Assembly (NCBI GenBank): GCA_008330645.1
Contig: VLTN01000030.1
Span: 200,001-264,000, forward strand
DNA from: Cafeteria roenbergensis
Lineage: Eukaryota; Sar; Bigyra; Bicosoecida; Cafeteriaceae
Direction: 5' to 3'
DNA: 64,000 nt
In this document: one piece after another, positions 17,372 to 27,526 of the stretch
How the letters are laid out: every line of letters starts with the position of its first letter
Numbering within the stretch: the stretch's first letter is position 1
Translations under genes and position numbers: made by a program
Notes under the pieces: generated by a model
Database searches by the model: none
What the model saw: the letters and a program-made list of their open reading frames with translations, nothing else
Told to the model about the DNA's origin: nothing

Positions 17372-18049
17372 GAAGATGGGTCGAAGCCGACAGCGCGCAT
17401 TGCGGTGCTTCGGAGCAGCACAGGAGCGTGTGGCGCTGACTTTGTGCAGGGCCGATTGGACTGCCATCGCGAAAATGGTCAACACCCACTCGCGGCCCAA
17501 GACACCTTGAGCTTGTCAGGCAGCGAAAGTTCACATTACCTACGATATCACTTGACAGGCGCGGCACCAGCTTGCTGGGGTCAGCTTGCCGCACCACGCT
17601 TTGGTCCAAGTCCGGCGTGAATGACTCCTTCAGTTTGCGGCCAAGCTCGCAAACTGCGCGCGAGCTCGGGCAATTTCCGCAGGCCAAGCGGTGCCCAACT
17701 CGCCGGCCGCGCCCTGTGCGCAGTGCAAAACGAAAAAAAAGCCCCGGGCAAGGAACCTCCTGACCTGCCTGGATGTTGAGAGGCCGCGTGCCGTTACAAC
17801 ACCGATGTTGACCTGGATGGAAAAAGTTCGTCGCGGCGGGAACCACGCGGGGTCTATCGATCGAATCGAGCATACATACACCACTCGGGGCGCGCGTGCG
17901 GCGGGTCTTGGCGATCGGCGAGGTGCAGCTCTGCCGCAGAAAGCAGAGCCACATGCGCTCGCAAGGTTTTGCGGTGGCGTTTCGAGGCCAAGCGAGTTGA
18001 ACAGCAGCCATAGATTTCGATCTTTTCCATGAGTATATGCGGCATGCAA
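17372..18049. other. Intergenic region upstream of copy C
   Basis: About 680 bp with no supported gene. It holds an A8 run (about 17732-17739) and, at 17876-17912, an element ACACCACTCGGGG..GCGTGCG..GCGGGT that also occurs at 27114-27152 upstream of surface-protein copy A. Confidence 0.5.
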
Positions 18050-21000
18050 CTATTGCAAGCAAGCTTCAATCGCTCGACGTGCAAGCAGGAAGTTGGGGTG
18101 CCCTTCGCCTAACGACCTCGCGAAGATCACAGAGCACCGAGTGAGCAGATCCAGCGCCGCATCGTACTCCCCCTTCGCATGCCGACACTGCGCCATCGTG
18201 TACAGCGTGCCCGCGAAGCTCGGGTGCTTCTCGCCCAGCGACGAGGCGTAGATGTCCCTGCACCGCTCCAGCAGCTCCAGCGCCGCATCGTACTCCCCGT
18301 TGGCACGCCGACACTGCGCCATCGTGGAAAGCGTGCCCGCGAAGCTCGGGTGCTCCTCGCCCAGCGACGAGGCCTTGATGTCCCTGCACCGCTCCAGCAG
18401 CTCCAGCGCCGCATCGTACTCCCCCTTCGCATGCCGACACTGCGCCATCGTGGAAAGCGTGCCCGCGAAGCTCGGGTGCTCCTCGCCCAGCGACGAGGCC
18501 TTGATGTCCCTGCAGCGCTCCAGCAGCTCCAGCGCCGCATCGTACTCCCCCTTGGACAGACGACAGTGCGCCATCGTGTACAGCGTGCCCGCGAAGCTCG
18601 GGTGCTTCTCGCCCACCGACGAGGCCTCGATGTCCCTGCACCGCTCCAGCAGCTCCAGCGCCGCATCGTACTCCCCCTTGGCACGCCGACACTGCGCCAT
18701 CGTGTACAGCGTGCCCGCGAAGCTCGGGTGCTCCTCGCCCAGCGACGAGGCATCGATGTCCCTGCACCGCTCCAGCAGCTCCAGCGCCGCATCGTACTCC
18801 CCCTTCGCATGCCGACACTGCGCCATCGTGTACAGCGTGCCCGCGAAGCTCGGGTGCTTCTCGCCCAGCGACGAGGCGTAGATGTCCCTGCACCGCTCCA
18901 GCAGCTCCAGCGCCGCATCGTACTCCCCGTTGGCACGCCGACACTGCGCCATCGTGGAAAGCGTGTCCGCGAAGCTCGGGTGCTCCTCGCCCACCGACGA
19001 GGCGTAGATGTCCCTGCACCGCTCCAGCAGATCCAGCGCCGCATCGTACTCCCCCTTCGCCTGCCGACACTGCGCCATCGTGGCCAGCGTGCTCGCGAAG
19101 CTCGGGTGCTCCTCGCCCACCGACGAGGCCTGGATGTCCCTGCACCGCTCCAGCAGCTCCAGCGCCGCATCGTACTCCCCCTTCTGCAGCCTACACTGCG
19201 CCATCGTGGCCAGCGTGTCCGCGAACCGCGGGTGCTTCTCGCCCAGCGACGAGGCCTGGATGTCCCTGCACCGTTCCAGCAGATCCAGCGCCGCATCGTA
19301 CTCCCCCTTCTGCAGCCTACACTGCGCCATCGTGGCCAGCGTGTCCGCGAACCGCGGGTGCTTCTCGCCCACCGACGAGGCCTGGATGTCTCTGCACCGC
19401 TCCAGCAGCTCCAGCGCCGCATCGTACTCCCCCTTGCCCTGCCGACACTGCGCCATCGTGTACAGCGTGCCCGCGAAGCTCGGGTGCTTCTCGCCCAGCG
19501 ACGAGGCGTAGATGTCCCTGCAGCGCTCCAGCAGCTCCAGCGCTGAATCGTACTCCCCCTTGGCACGCCGACACTGCGCCATCGTGTACAGCGTGCCCGC
19601 GAAGCTCGGGTGCTCCTCGCCCAGCGACGAGGCCTGGATGTCCCTGCACCGCTCCAGCAGCTCCAGCGCCGCATCGTACTCCCCCTTCGCCTGCCGACAC
19701 TGCGCCATCGTGTACAGCGTGTCCGCGAAGCTCGGGTGCTTCTCGCCCACCGACGAGGCATCGATGTCCCTGCACCGCTCCAGCAGCTCCAGCGCTGAAT
19801 CGTACTCCCCCTTGTCACGCCGACACTGCGCCATCGTGTACAGCGTGTCCGCGAAGCTCGGGTGCTCCTCGCCCAGCGACGAGGCCTTGATGTCCCTGCA
19901 CCGCTCCAGCAGCTCCAGCGCCGCATCGTGCTCGCCTCGTTCCAGCAGGCGGAATGCACATGATCGAAGCCTCGTCTCCGCAGCATTGCTCTCACTAGAG
20001 ATATCGCTCCACCCCGCTGCCACAAGCAAGCACAATACCTCCAGCCCGCCATCTGAAGACGCCCGTGCGCAAGTCTCCGAAAGCGAGTGCGCTGCGCCTC
20101 CTCGATGGCGCCGCCACGCCTCGCCGCTCAGCTGCTCGCTCAGCCTCAAGCCGCGCAGCTGTGACGCGATCATGCGCTCTGCCAGTCCCGCCGAGTCGCC
20201 CCCGAACGACAGCGCAGCGCCTCGCCGCTCGCCCTGCGAGCCGGACCCAGACACCTTCACGCGCCGCCGGCAGTTCCGCTGCATGGCCGCCCACGCCTGC
20301 GCGCCGGCACTTCCGGCAGCGGCCGCTGCCCGGCCCACCAGCACCGCCGTCGCAAGTGGCACGCCGCGGCCTCTGGCCGCCACACCCCGGGCCACGCAGC
20401 ACGCCAGCAGCCAGGCCGCATCCGCGTCGGCGCCACCGGCAGCTCCCTCTGACACCAGACCCTCCAGCGCCGCTGCCCCGCTCGACCCGGGACTCGGCAG
20501 GCTGGCGCACGCTGCAGCGGCGCGCAACACCGACCGTGGCAGCCCCACACCGCCGGGCTCTCCTGCTCGGTCCAGTATCACGCCCAGAACCCGCCATGCG
20601 TGCCGCAGCCCCAGCCCGCGGGTGTGAAGGCCGGCCTTGACCTCGCGCCTCACCGAGGCCACGTCGTCGCCCTGCCCCGCTCGCCAGCACGCGACCAGAC
20701 GCTCCTGCACCGCGTCCGCCGCCAGGCCCACGTTGTCGGCGCCCAGCAACACCCCGCCCGCAGCCACAAGCCTGCCCTTCGCAAGACCCGCGGCATCCCC
20801 GCCACCGGCCATCACGGCGTCGGGTGACACCGGCTCCGCCCCTGCCTCCCGCAGCACGGCCGTCGCCTCGGGTCGGAACAGCGCCGTCAAGTGCTGTGCC
20901 CGCCAGTACTGCCCAGGCCGCGGCAGGAGCACTCGGATCGCCCCGCCGCTCGACTGCAGCACCGCCACCCCGCAGCACGACGCCAGCGGGCCCAGCTCGA

Positions 21001-22450
21001 CCTCGTTCCACACCGGAGTGGTGCCACCGGTCAGGAGCCCAGCCTCCCGAGCGGCCAGCGTGGCCAAGGCAGTGTCAGCCAAGCCGCCCTCTGGCAGCCC
21101 AATCACTCGCAGCACGGACGAGGACGGATCATCCACAGCTGTCCTGCCACCATCACCATCCGCGCCAGACGGGGACCTACCCGCAGCGGCCCACACGACC
21201 GCAACCTGGCCACCTGCCGCCGCACCGCCGCCGGTCACGTCTGGGATGCACAGCCGGTGCGTGTCCAGCAGCACCACCTCGCCCCACGGCAGCGCGTGCA
21301 GCTCCACGTCGAACGGCAGACGACTCGGCACGCCACCGGCATCTTTGGCCACAGTGGCGGTGTGCTCCGCGTGCACCGGCCGCAGCGGGTCCAGCACCAC
21401 GCCGTGCTCCGCCTCCACCTTCGCGCACACCCCCGAGCTCTCGGCCGCATGCCGGCCCGCCCCCACGCTCTCCAGCAGCGCGTCCGTGGCCGGTCCTGCA
21501 TGCGGGAAGCGGTCCGGGTCTCTGTCGCCCCGCACCCTCCGGTACTCGTGCTGCGTGAAGTCGCCTGAGCGGGGAGTCATCAGACTCGGGGCCAGGTGCA
21601 GCCCCGCCGCCAGCTCCTCCGCCACGCCGTCCAGTTCCGCGCACACGTGTGTTGTCCTCCCGCCGTCGCCCGATCCCACCCGCAGCGTGTCATCGCCGAC
21701 CGCGTGCCGCGAGAAGCCCTGTACGCGGTACACCCGCTCCGGCCGACCAGCCGCGTCGCGCACCGTCACGTCCACGCACGACGCCAGCGGCACCGTCAGC
21801 AGCCGCGCCGCGTCCGCCTCGTGGAGGTGCGTGAGCATGGCCAGCTCGTGCTTGGCCGCCTTGTCCGCCATCACGGAGGAGCCCTTGTAGATTCCCACCG
21901 TGTCCTCGGCGATCTTGAAGAAGGCCCCCGTGCTGGGGTCGGCCACCTTGACGCCGCCCGCGATGCCTGCGTCCACCACCTGAAGGCTCTCGCCGCCCCG
22001 CAAGCGGCCCACGCACTCCTGCGTGATGGCCTGAAGCGTCCTGCCGTCGCCGCTGCGCCTTCGCTGCTTGGCGTCGTGGAAGGCCCGGGCGATGGCGTCG
22101 GCGGCGCCCTCCGTGATGCGCTGGAAGGCCCGTCTCACACCAGCCAGCTCCTCCAGCCGCTTCTGGTGGTCGTGGGCGGTGAGCGTGGGCTTGTTGCGGA
22201 GGCGCGCGGCCTTGTCGCCCACGGTCTCCGGGTGAGGCGCACCGGCTGCGGCCGGCCCCTCAGCATGGGGCTGCATGCCGGACTCGCCGGCCGCAGCGTC
22301 AGGAGCTGCGCCGGCTTGCGCGGCATGGCCAGGGGCGAGGACGGTTCGCTGAAGCACAGCTGCATATTGGCCCGCTCCCGCAGCGCCGGCTTCCGGGGCC
22401 GCGAACGCCCCTGCCGCGGGGGACATGCCGCTTTCAGTCGAAGCGGTCAT
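18050..22450 (-). CDS. TPR protein with 15 near-identical kinesin-light-chain-type repeats
   Basis: A 1,466-residue protein from ATG 22450; a GTG ten codons upstream was rejected. The C-terminal 628 residues (coded by 18053-19936) are 15 tandem 42-residue TPRs with the pattern GEYDAALELLERCRDI..ASS.GE.HPSFA.TL.TMAQCR..., the kinesin light chain/nephrocystin-3 subtype that forms a superhelical protein- or peptide-binding groove. The last unit is degenerate and caps the array. The N-terminal half is a mixed, folded-looking region (about 100-830). One stretch near residue 180 (FKIAEDTVGIYKG) faintly recalls PI-kinase or Clu-like proteins, but I cannot assign it. There is no signal peptide or membrane segment. 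The repeats differ at only a few fixed positions, which suggests recent homogenisation. Confidence 0.8.
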   Translation of the reverse strand: MTASTESGMSPAAGAFAAPEAGAAGAGQYAAVLQRTVLAPGHAAQAGAAPDAAAGESGMQPHAEGPAAAGAPHPETVGDKAARLRNKPTLTAHDHQKRLEELAGVRRAFQRITEGAADAIARAFHDAKQRRRSGDGRTLQAITQECVGRLRGGESLQVVDAGIAGGVKVADPSTGAFFKIAEDTVGIYKGSSVMADKAAKHELAMLTHLHEADAARLLTVPLASCVDVTVRDAAGRPERVYRVQGFSRHAVGDDTLRVGSGDGGRTTHVCAELDGVAEELAAGLHLAPSLMTPRSGDFTQHEYRRVRGDRDPDRFPHAGPATDALLESVGAGRHAAESSGVCAKVEAEHGVVLDPLRPVHAEHTATVAKDAGGVPSRLPFDVELHALPWGEVVLLDTHRLCIPDVTGGGAAAGGQVAVVWAAAGRSPSGADGDGGRTAVDDPSSSVLRVIGLPEGGLADTALATLAAREAGLLTGGTTPVWNEVELGPLASCCGVAVLQSSGGAIRVLLPRPGQYWRAQHLTALFRPEATAVLREAGAEPVSPDAVMAGGGDAAGLAKGRLVAAGGVLLGADNVGLAADAVQERLVACWRAGQGDDVASVRREVKAGLHTRGLGLRHAWRVLGVILDRAGEPGGVGLPRSVLRAAAACASLPSPGSSGAAALEGLVSEGAAGGADADAAWLLACCVARGVAARGRGVPLATAVLVGRAAAAAGSAGAQAWAAMQRNCRRRVKVSGSGSQGERRGAALSFGGDSAGLAERMIASQLRGLRLSEQLSGEAWRRHRGGAAHSLSETCARASSDGGLEVLCLLVAAGWSDISSESNAAETRLRSCAFRLLERGEHDAALELLERCRDIKASSLGEEHPSFADTLYTMAQCRRDKGEYDSALELLERCRDIDASSVGEKHPSFADTLYTMAQCRQAKGEYDAALELLERCRDIQASSLGEEHPSFAGTLYTMAQCRRAKGEYDSALELLERCRDIYASSLGEKHPSFAGTLYTMAQCRQGKGEYDAALELLERCRDIQASSVGEKHPRFADTLATMAQCRLQKGEYDAALDLLERCRDIQASSLGEKHPRFADTLATMAQCRLQKGEYDAALELLERCRDIQASSVGEEHPSFASTLATMAQCRQAKGEYDAALDLLERCRDIYASSVGEEHPSFADTLSTMAQCRRANGEYDAALELLERCRDIYASSLGEKHPSFAGTLYTMAQCRHAKGEYDAALELLERCRDIDASSLGEEHPSFAGTLYTMAQCRRAKGEYDAALELLERCRDIEASSVGEKHPSFAGTLYTMAHCRLSKGEYDAALELLERCRDIKASSLGEEHPSFAGTLSTMAQCRHAKGEYDAALELLERCRDIKASSLGEEHPSFAGTLSTMAQCRRANGEYDAALELLERCRDIYASSLGEKHPSFAGTLYTMAQCRHAKGEYDAALDLLTRCSVIFARSLGEGHPNFLLARRAIEACLQ
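18053..19936. repeat. 15-unit tandem array, 126-bp unit, coding TPRs
   Basis: Fifteen head-to-tail units; fourteen are 126 bp and nearly identical, and the last is 120 bp and diverged. Because the unit is a multiple of three and free of stops in several frames, long spurious open frames run through it on both strands. Confidence 0.95.
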
Positions 22451-23317
22451 CCATTCACCATCTGTGCAACGGTGGGCCACTGCGAGGAAGCGGGCGGACG
22501 GCCAAAGCGAGCGGGTGTAAAAATTCGCGTTGGCCGGCTGGCAGCTCGCACCCCGCCGACAGCCCGCTCCCCAGTCACAACGCGCGCCCCCTAGGCTGCG
22601 CAGACGACTTGCGGGTCAACGATGCAGCGCCTGGCGCCCCTCACTTGGTCCTCAGGTGCGGGTTGGGAAGGCGAACGCGCGAGAGTGTTGTTCCTTTCTA
22701 GACAAGTGACGGGAAAGATCGCAGTTGGGCTCGACTAAGCTGGGAACTCAAGAGCTGTGATGCGCGATATTGCAAAGATACTGCGGAGCCCCGAAGCCGC
22801 CGAATCGCTCGCCCGACGCCAGACTGGTGGAGGGCAGCGCACTTCGGTCGCCCACCCGTGGCTTCCCCGCCCTGTGCCTGCCGCCGCGTCCCTGTCCTGC
22901 GCAAAGTCTTCCAAAAAATCGGGCACAGGTTTCACAGCTGTCTACAGCGCCGGTAGAGGCGCCCCTCGCCAATCTGCAGGCCGGGGTGCTTTCCCGCACC
23001 CAGCCCTACAGCCGCGCGGGAAGGCAGGGAGCTGTCGCTGCTGCTTGATGGACAGCGCGGGGGCAAGTGGGCCGTCCTACCACCGCTCCGACACTTGCGG
23101 AAGAGAATCGGCCTGAAAGGACAACATGAGCTCCATTTTGCCCTTCGTCGTCACGACCATGGGACGCATGGGACCAGAGGCGTTCGCCTTCCTCAAGAAG
23201 GTGGCGGACACGGCCTTTGGCGACCGGCCGAGGGAGCGTGCGCGCCCGTTGGGCCTTTCGCTGGCAATCGTTCGGCAGATCGAGCTGAGTGGGTGTGTTC
23301 AGGTGGCTGGGATGCGA
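22451..23317. other. Intergenic region upstream of the TPR gene
   Basis: About 870 bp. It contains an AT island, GCGAATTTTTACAC on the minus strand (about 22517-22530), which may be part of the TPR promoter, and a short coding relic at 23126-23290. No whole gene was found. Confidence 0.5.
23126..23290 (+). pseudogene. Short coding relic, possibly the C-terminal end of a retroelement polyprotein
   Basis: Translation from 23126 gives PFVVTTMGRMGPEAFAFLKK and then a basic, Leu-rich stretch. From memory, motifs of the type PFV.TT.G..G.EA..FL occur at the C-terminal end of reverse-transcriptase proteins in protist retroelements. Only some 50 residues look conserved, with no reverse transcriptase, ends or flanking repeats, so this is a fossil fragment at most. 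It abuts the 3' boundary of the duplicated surface-protein unit. Confidence 0.25.
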
Positions 23318-26300
23318 ATTGAGGGGCGAATGCGCGCGCACTCAATCTATCTGGCTGCAACTACGTGCGGTGACCAGCGGTCACTGGGCCGATCACGGCT
23401 GGGCGGGCGTCGCCGCGGCGGCGGTCTTGGAGGACGTCGCCTCGTCCTTGCCGCCCTCCTTGGACTGCACCGTGCTCTTGCGGCCGCTGCAGCACGAGCA
23501 GCAGCTCTTGCACATGCACGCCACCAGGGCGACGAGCAGGCAGAACAGCGCGATGAGCAGCATGGCCAGCAGCAGGCCGGCACGCGTGTCGTTGGTCATC
23601 GTGCGCACGGTGCCGTCGATGGACCTGCCGCGCCAGTACGTGCCGTCCAGGCACACCTGCTCGGTGCCGCAGGCCGTGGCCACGGCGCCGTCCACGCCGG
23701 AGGTGCACTCGCGGCAGATGCCGTCGCCGTCGCAGGCGCCGGTCCAGAGCCACCGGAGCACCTGTCCGGACACGTTGGTCGCTGACGACGAGGTGCTGAC
23801 CTCAGTCGACCCGTTGTAGTAGAGCGCCTCGCCGCACTGGATGGGGCCCTCCTGGCCCTGCACCACGCGGGTCTGGCTGGCGCTGAACGTCGCCGTGGGG
23901 GAGTTCGTCGAGTAGGCGCTCTGGTAGTTGTAGCTCGTGGGGCGGCGGCACTGCTTGCCCAGCACCGTGTTGTTGAGGTCCTTCTTCATGCACATGCCCA
24001 TGCGCAGCCGGCTCATCTCGTCCGCCACGTACCACACGCCGCTGACCTGCTCAAGGCCCGTGTAGCTGTAGCAGAACTGCCCGGGGTTGCAGTCGCAGTC
24101 CGAGAAGCACTCCACGCACCGCGTCTCGGGGCGGCGGCCGGTGGCGTCGGGCGCCACGATGCAGTTCGACAGACGGTTCACGTCGCCGTTGGCGGAGAAG
24201 GCCGACGCGCGGGCCTGGCCCGGGTGGCCGTTGTCGCCCGACACGCAATCGGCGTTGGAGCTGCATTCGCCAGGGATCTCCTCCACCTTCTCCCACTTGA
24301 CGGCGGCGCTGATCTTGAGCGGGGCGGTGGTGCTGGAGGTGGTCAGGCAGCTGACCTGGCGGCAGAGCAGGATGTAGGCCTTGCGGGGGGTGATGAAGCG
24401 GTTGTCGAACAGCGGCCAGTTGGGCGTGTTGGTCAGCGACTGACGGCTGCTCACGCTGGCCAGCGGGTCCAGGCTGCTCACGCTGCCCACGGCAGCGTTG
24501 GGCATCACCAGTACGCCGGGGTAGCGCACGCTGTCGATGAAGGCGTTGGACGGGACGCCCGCGTTTCCCGGAGTGATGGTCTGGCCGGAAAAGCGGATCT
24601 TGTCGAACCAACGACCGAGCTCGCTGGACTTGCCAGAGTCCGGGCCGTCACCGGGCGTGCCGGTCATCGAGAAGCTGGCGCTCGACCACCGAGCCGGCAT
24701 GTCCAGGCTGATGAGCTTGTGCGACAGCTTGGCGCGGTTGTCATCCGTCGAGCGCTTCTCAGTGTCGAACACCGTCGTCAGCGTGGCTCCCGGGGTCAGG
24801 GCCTCGGCCTCCATGAACGTGTCGGCCGGGTTGCCGGCCTGGATGCCCACGAACGGGCCCGGCGCCGCGGTCAGGTCCAGGCCGATGTCGGTCGTCCCGC
24901 TCGTATCGTACAGGTCGAAGTTCCACGTCACCAGCAGGTCGCCGGGCGTCACAGCAGCGCCGTGGCCTCCGGGGTTGCGCGGAAGCACGGCCGCCGGGAA
25001 GTCGACCTCGGACTTGAACACGTTCGACGTGATCGACACACGGGTGGCGCTGCTGGCGCCCGTGTAGTCGCTCGAGGTGGTGAAGGAGTTGGCCTTGATG
25101 CCGCTCGAGAACGTGGCCGACATCTCCAGGTCCGTCACCAGACGCCCGTCGACGCCCGGGCCGTAGTTCTTGGCCCTAGCGTACATGGTGTCGCTCGTGC
25201 CGGACCAGCCGCTGAGGGACAGATACTTCTGGCTGCCGAGCTTGCCAAACTCGAACTCCAGCCGGTGATCAGAGGAGAGCGCGCGGTGTCCCATGGCGCT
25301 GTCGAGCTTCTTGATGGCCACGACGTACTTGAGCTTGGTCGTCTTGGTGTTGTCCGCGGTGAAGGAGATGGTGTACTCGCCGCTGGGGTTGGTGAGCTCG
25401 GCGGTGCGCAGGAAGGTGCCGGTGGTGCTGCCGAACCCGCTCGAGGCGCGCGCAAGAAGGGTCACGGAGCCTGCGCGCGAGCGTGGCATCGCAATGGGCG
25501 GCAAGCGAGCGAGTGGCGCAGCGCAGGGAGACGCAGTTGCAACGGCGCCGGGAGGCAAGCAGAAGGCGGGGGAAGGGCAGCGAAACAGTGACGGCCCGTG
25601 CGTGCCCGCGGGGCCGCGCGCCGGTCAGCGGGCACTGGTCCACCGCTCGCTGCCGCGCGCCTGGCCGGGTGCGCGCGCCACGCCAAGGCACAGCGACCCG
25701 CCACTCACCGAGGGTGGTGGTGCCAAGCATGCCGGTGATGCCATAGGCCGGGGCGGTTCCGAAGGCCCAGTCGGCGGTGTTGTCGGAGCCCTGGGTGGAG
25801 TCGAAGACATAGATGGCGTAGACGGTATCCTGGTCGAAGGGCACGTCGATGGCCTCGGAGGGGGTGGCCACGGGGAAGTTGACGGACACCTCGACGGTAT
25901 CGCCAGTGGCGTGGTCTGCGGGGCAAAAACGGGCGGGGCGTTGTCAGCGTGGCGCGACGTTGCCAAGCGATGTGGCGGCCTTCGCAGGTTCGGAAACGGC
26001 CGGCAAGCCGCTCGGGTTTGGCGCCACGGCTCTGAGGCGGCCCCCAGCGACGCCCCTCCCCCCAGCGCGCCCCCGGGGCACGCACGGCTGGAGCGCAACC
26101 TCCCGAGCGCCAGCCCGAGGGGGCTGGGCGCCCGCGGGCGAGCCCGGGGCGGGTGCGGGCTCTACGGAATACTCGGCTTGCCGATCCATGGCCGTTTCCT
26201 CGCCGCGGGCTGGGGCGGACCGTTCGCGAGCCACGGCCGCTCGTGGTGGCCCCGCGGGCCCGGCCGCGCGCGAGCCGCGGGCAGGGATGTCGGTTCGGGG

Positions 26301-26459
26301 GCACAGGTGCTCACCGACGGTGCCCTTGTAGCAGCCGGCGGCCGCGGAGAGGTCAAAGTTGTACTTGAGCGTCGACGCCGTCGCGCAAGCCGCCGGGTCG
26401 ATCTGGGCCTGCACAGAGGCGATGCCAGCAGCCGCCAGGGCCGCGAGGAACAGGCGCAT
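23318..26459. repeat. Duplicated ~3.14-kb unit, copy A
   Basis: It is near-identical to 27527-30668, offset by exactly 4,209 bp along the whole length, including both introns and about 75 bp after the stop. On the 5' side the match ends at the ATG. The 1,067-bp spacer between the copies is not shared. Confidence 0.95.
23393..26459 (-). CDS. Type I membrane surface glycoprotein, copy A (three exons)
   Basis: Exons 26459-26315, 25915-25709 and 25470-23393 join in phase (all junctions phase 1; donors GTGAGC and GTGAGT, acceptors CAG) to give 809 residues. A signal peptide (1-18, MRLFLAALAAAG...VQA) starts a long ectodomain with beta-strand-like Ser/Thr/Gly-rich sequence. A Cys-rich block (about 480-720) then has repeated C-x-C and C-x(2-5)-C patterns and N-glycosylation sequons (NNTV, NGST, NVSG, NDTR). 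One membrane segment (about 748-768) is followed by CMCKSCCSCC, a likely palmitoylation site, and a short basic then Ala/Thr tail. The topology suggests a cell-surface protein. I recognise no family. Upstream ATGs were not used because the signal peptide defines the start. Confidence 0.8.
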
Positions 26460-27113
26460 GCCTGTCAGGGGTGGCAAGGGGGTGCTCTCAGACTCTGAGG
26501 GCCTGGAGATGTGTCGGAAGCGCGCCAAACCGACGAGCAGCGCCGGCAGAGGCCGAGGATCGACGTCAAGCCCGCCAGGGCGCAACGTGCTGCTCCGCTG
26601 TGGCCATGCGCAGGCCAGCCATCGGCCCAGCGCTTCGGGGCTTCTTGCGCTGACAGACCGCGCGCATCGTCGTCCAGACCCAACCCGATGCATGGCCCAG
26701 GCACTGACGAGGGAGAGCGGCAGTTTTTGCGTCCAACTGCCTGCGGCTTCCCCGCTGACTGTGCTGGCCCCCTGAAGCCGCGCGTCGCCTCTGCCGCGTT
26801 TTGTCGCGATGCGCTGAACGTGCAGCGGCAGCAGAGGAGCCGGGCGCGGGGTCTGCGGGCACGGGGCCAGCTTGCGAGCCCAAGGCGGCCAGGCGTCTCT
26901 AGCGACCCTTAGTTCGGCATGCAGAGCTGCAGCTCGGCATTGCAGCCTGGACGATTCGATGCAGAGTTTCGACTTGGTTCGCTAGCACCTGGGCGCAAGG
27001 TCGCCTCGACTTGCGTCGCTAGCGCAATTCAGTGGCATGCTGCAAAGGTCACCCTACCAACATGTGCCAACCAGCAAACGGATGGGAGGGAGGTGTCAAG
27101 CGGTTGCAATGAG

Positions 27114-27152
27114 CACACACACACCACTCGGGGGCGCGTGCGTGAGGCGGGT
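27114..27152. repeat. Intergenic element shared with 17876-17912
   Basis: ACACCACTCGGGG, then GCG-rich sequence with CGTGCG and GCGGGT, in the same strand orientation at both places. Both lie upstream of a member of the surface-protein family, so it may be an ancestral upstream element. Confidence 0.4.
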
Positions 27153-27163
27153 ACGGGGTGCGG

Positions 27164-27192
27164 CCGGTGAGCCCCACGTGGGCTCGAACCGG
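27164..27192. repeat. Perfect-stem hairpin CCGGT..AGCCC / GGGCT..ACCGG
   Basis: Two nested 5-bp stems (CCGGT with ACCGG, AGCCC with GGGCT) around CACGT, with a one-base and a three-base bulge. It could form a stem-loop in RNA or be a protein-binding dyad. It was examined as a tRNA T-arm and rejected. Confidence 0.5.
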
Positions 27193-27526
27193 TGTGCCCG
27201 CCCAGAGGGCGAGCTCGCGAGCGGGTCGGATGGTCCGCGCTTGCCGTGAGGCAGAACAGGCCCGGGGTTGTTGCCGTGTCAGAGGGCGGTGGCCGCTCAA
27301 CTCGAGGGGACAGCGGCACAAGTTTTTCATCACAAACACAACCCTACCATCAACGACGACATCGGTGTGCACTTCACCAGATTGCTCGCGCAGCGGAAAT
27401 GCAATGACTTCCTGCACCAACGTGCAATGGCTCGGCGTTGGTTGCGCGCGGCCGAGGAACTCCGGCCTGACCGCGACAACTTGGAACCCGCACCACCCAC
27501 CGCATCAGGGATGTTGAAATGTTCCT

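Larger units (their letters stand above)
26460..27526. other. Spacer between the twin surface-protein genes
   Basis: 1,067 bp that contains the upstream region of copy A and the 3' side of copy B. It holds the element shared with 17876-17912 (at 27114-27152) and a hairpin (27164-27192). A plus-strand open frame ending at 27531 looks vaguely protein-like near 27340-27510 but matches nothing I know. Confidence 0.5.

Noticed and set aside
24224-25591. Long plus-strand open frames opposite the surface-protein genes (also 28433-29800)
   Set aside because: They are antisense to strongly supported exons and appear in both copies only because the copies are near-identical.
27134-27260. tRNA-like T-arm sequence GGTTCGAGCCC on the minus strand
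   Set aside because: The flanking bases do not pair into a 5-bp T stem, and no acceptor or anticodon arm could be folded; it is better explained by the hairpin at 27164-27192.
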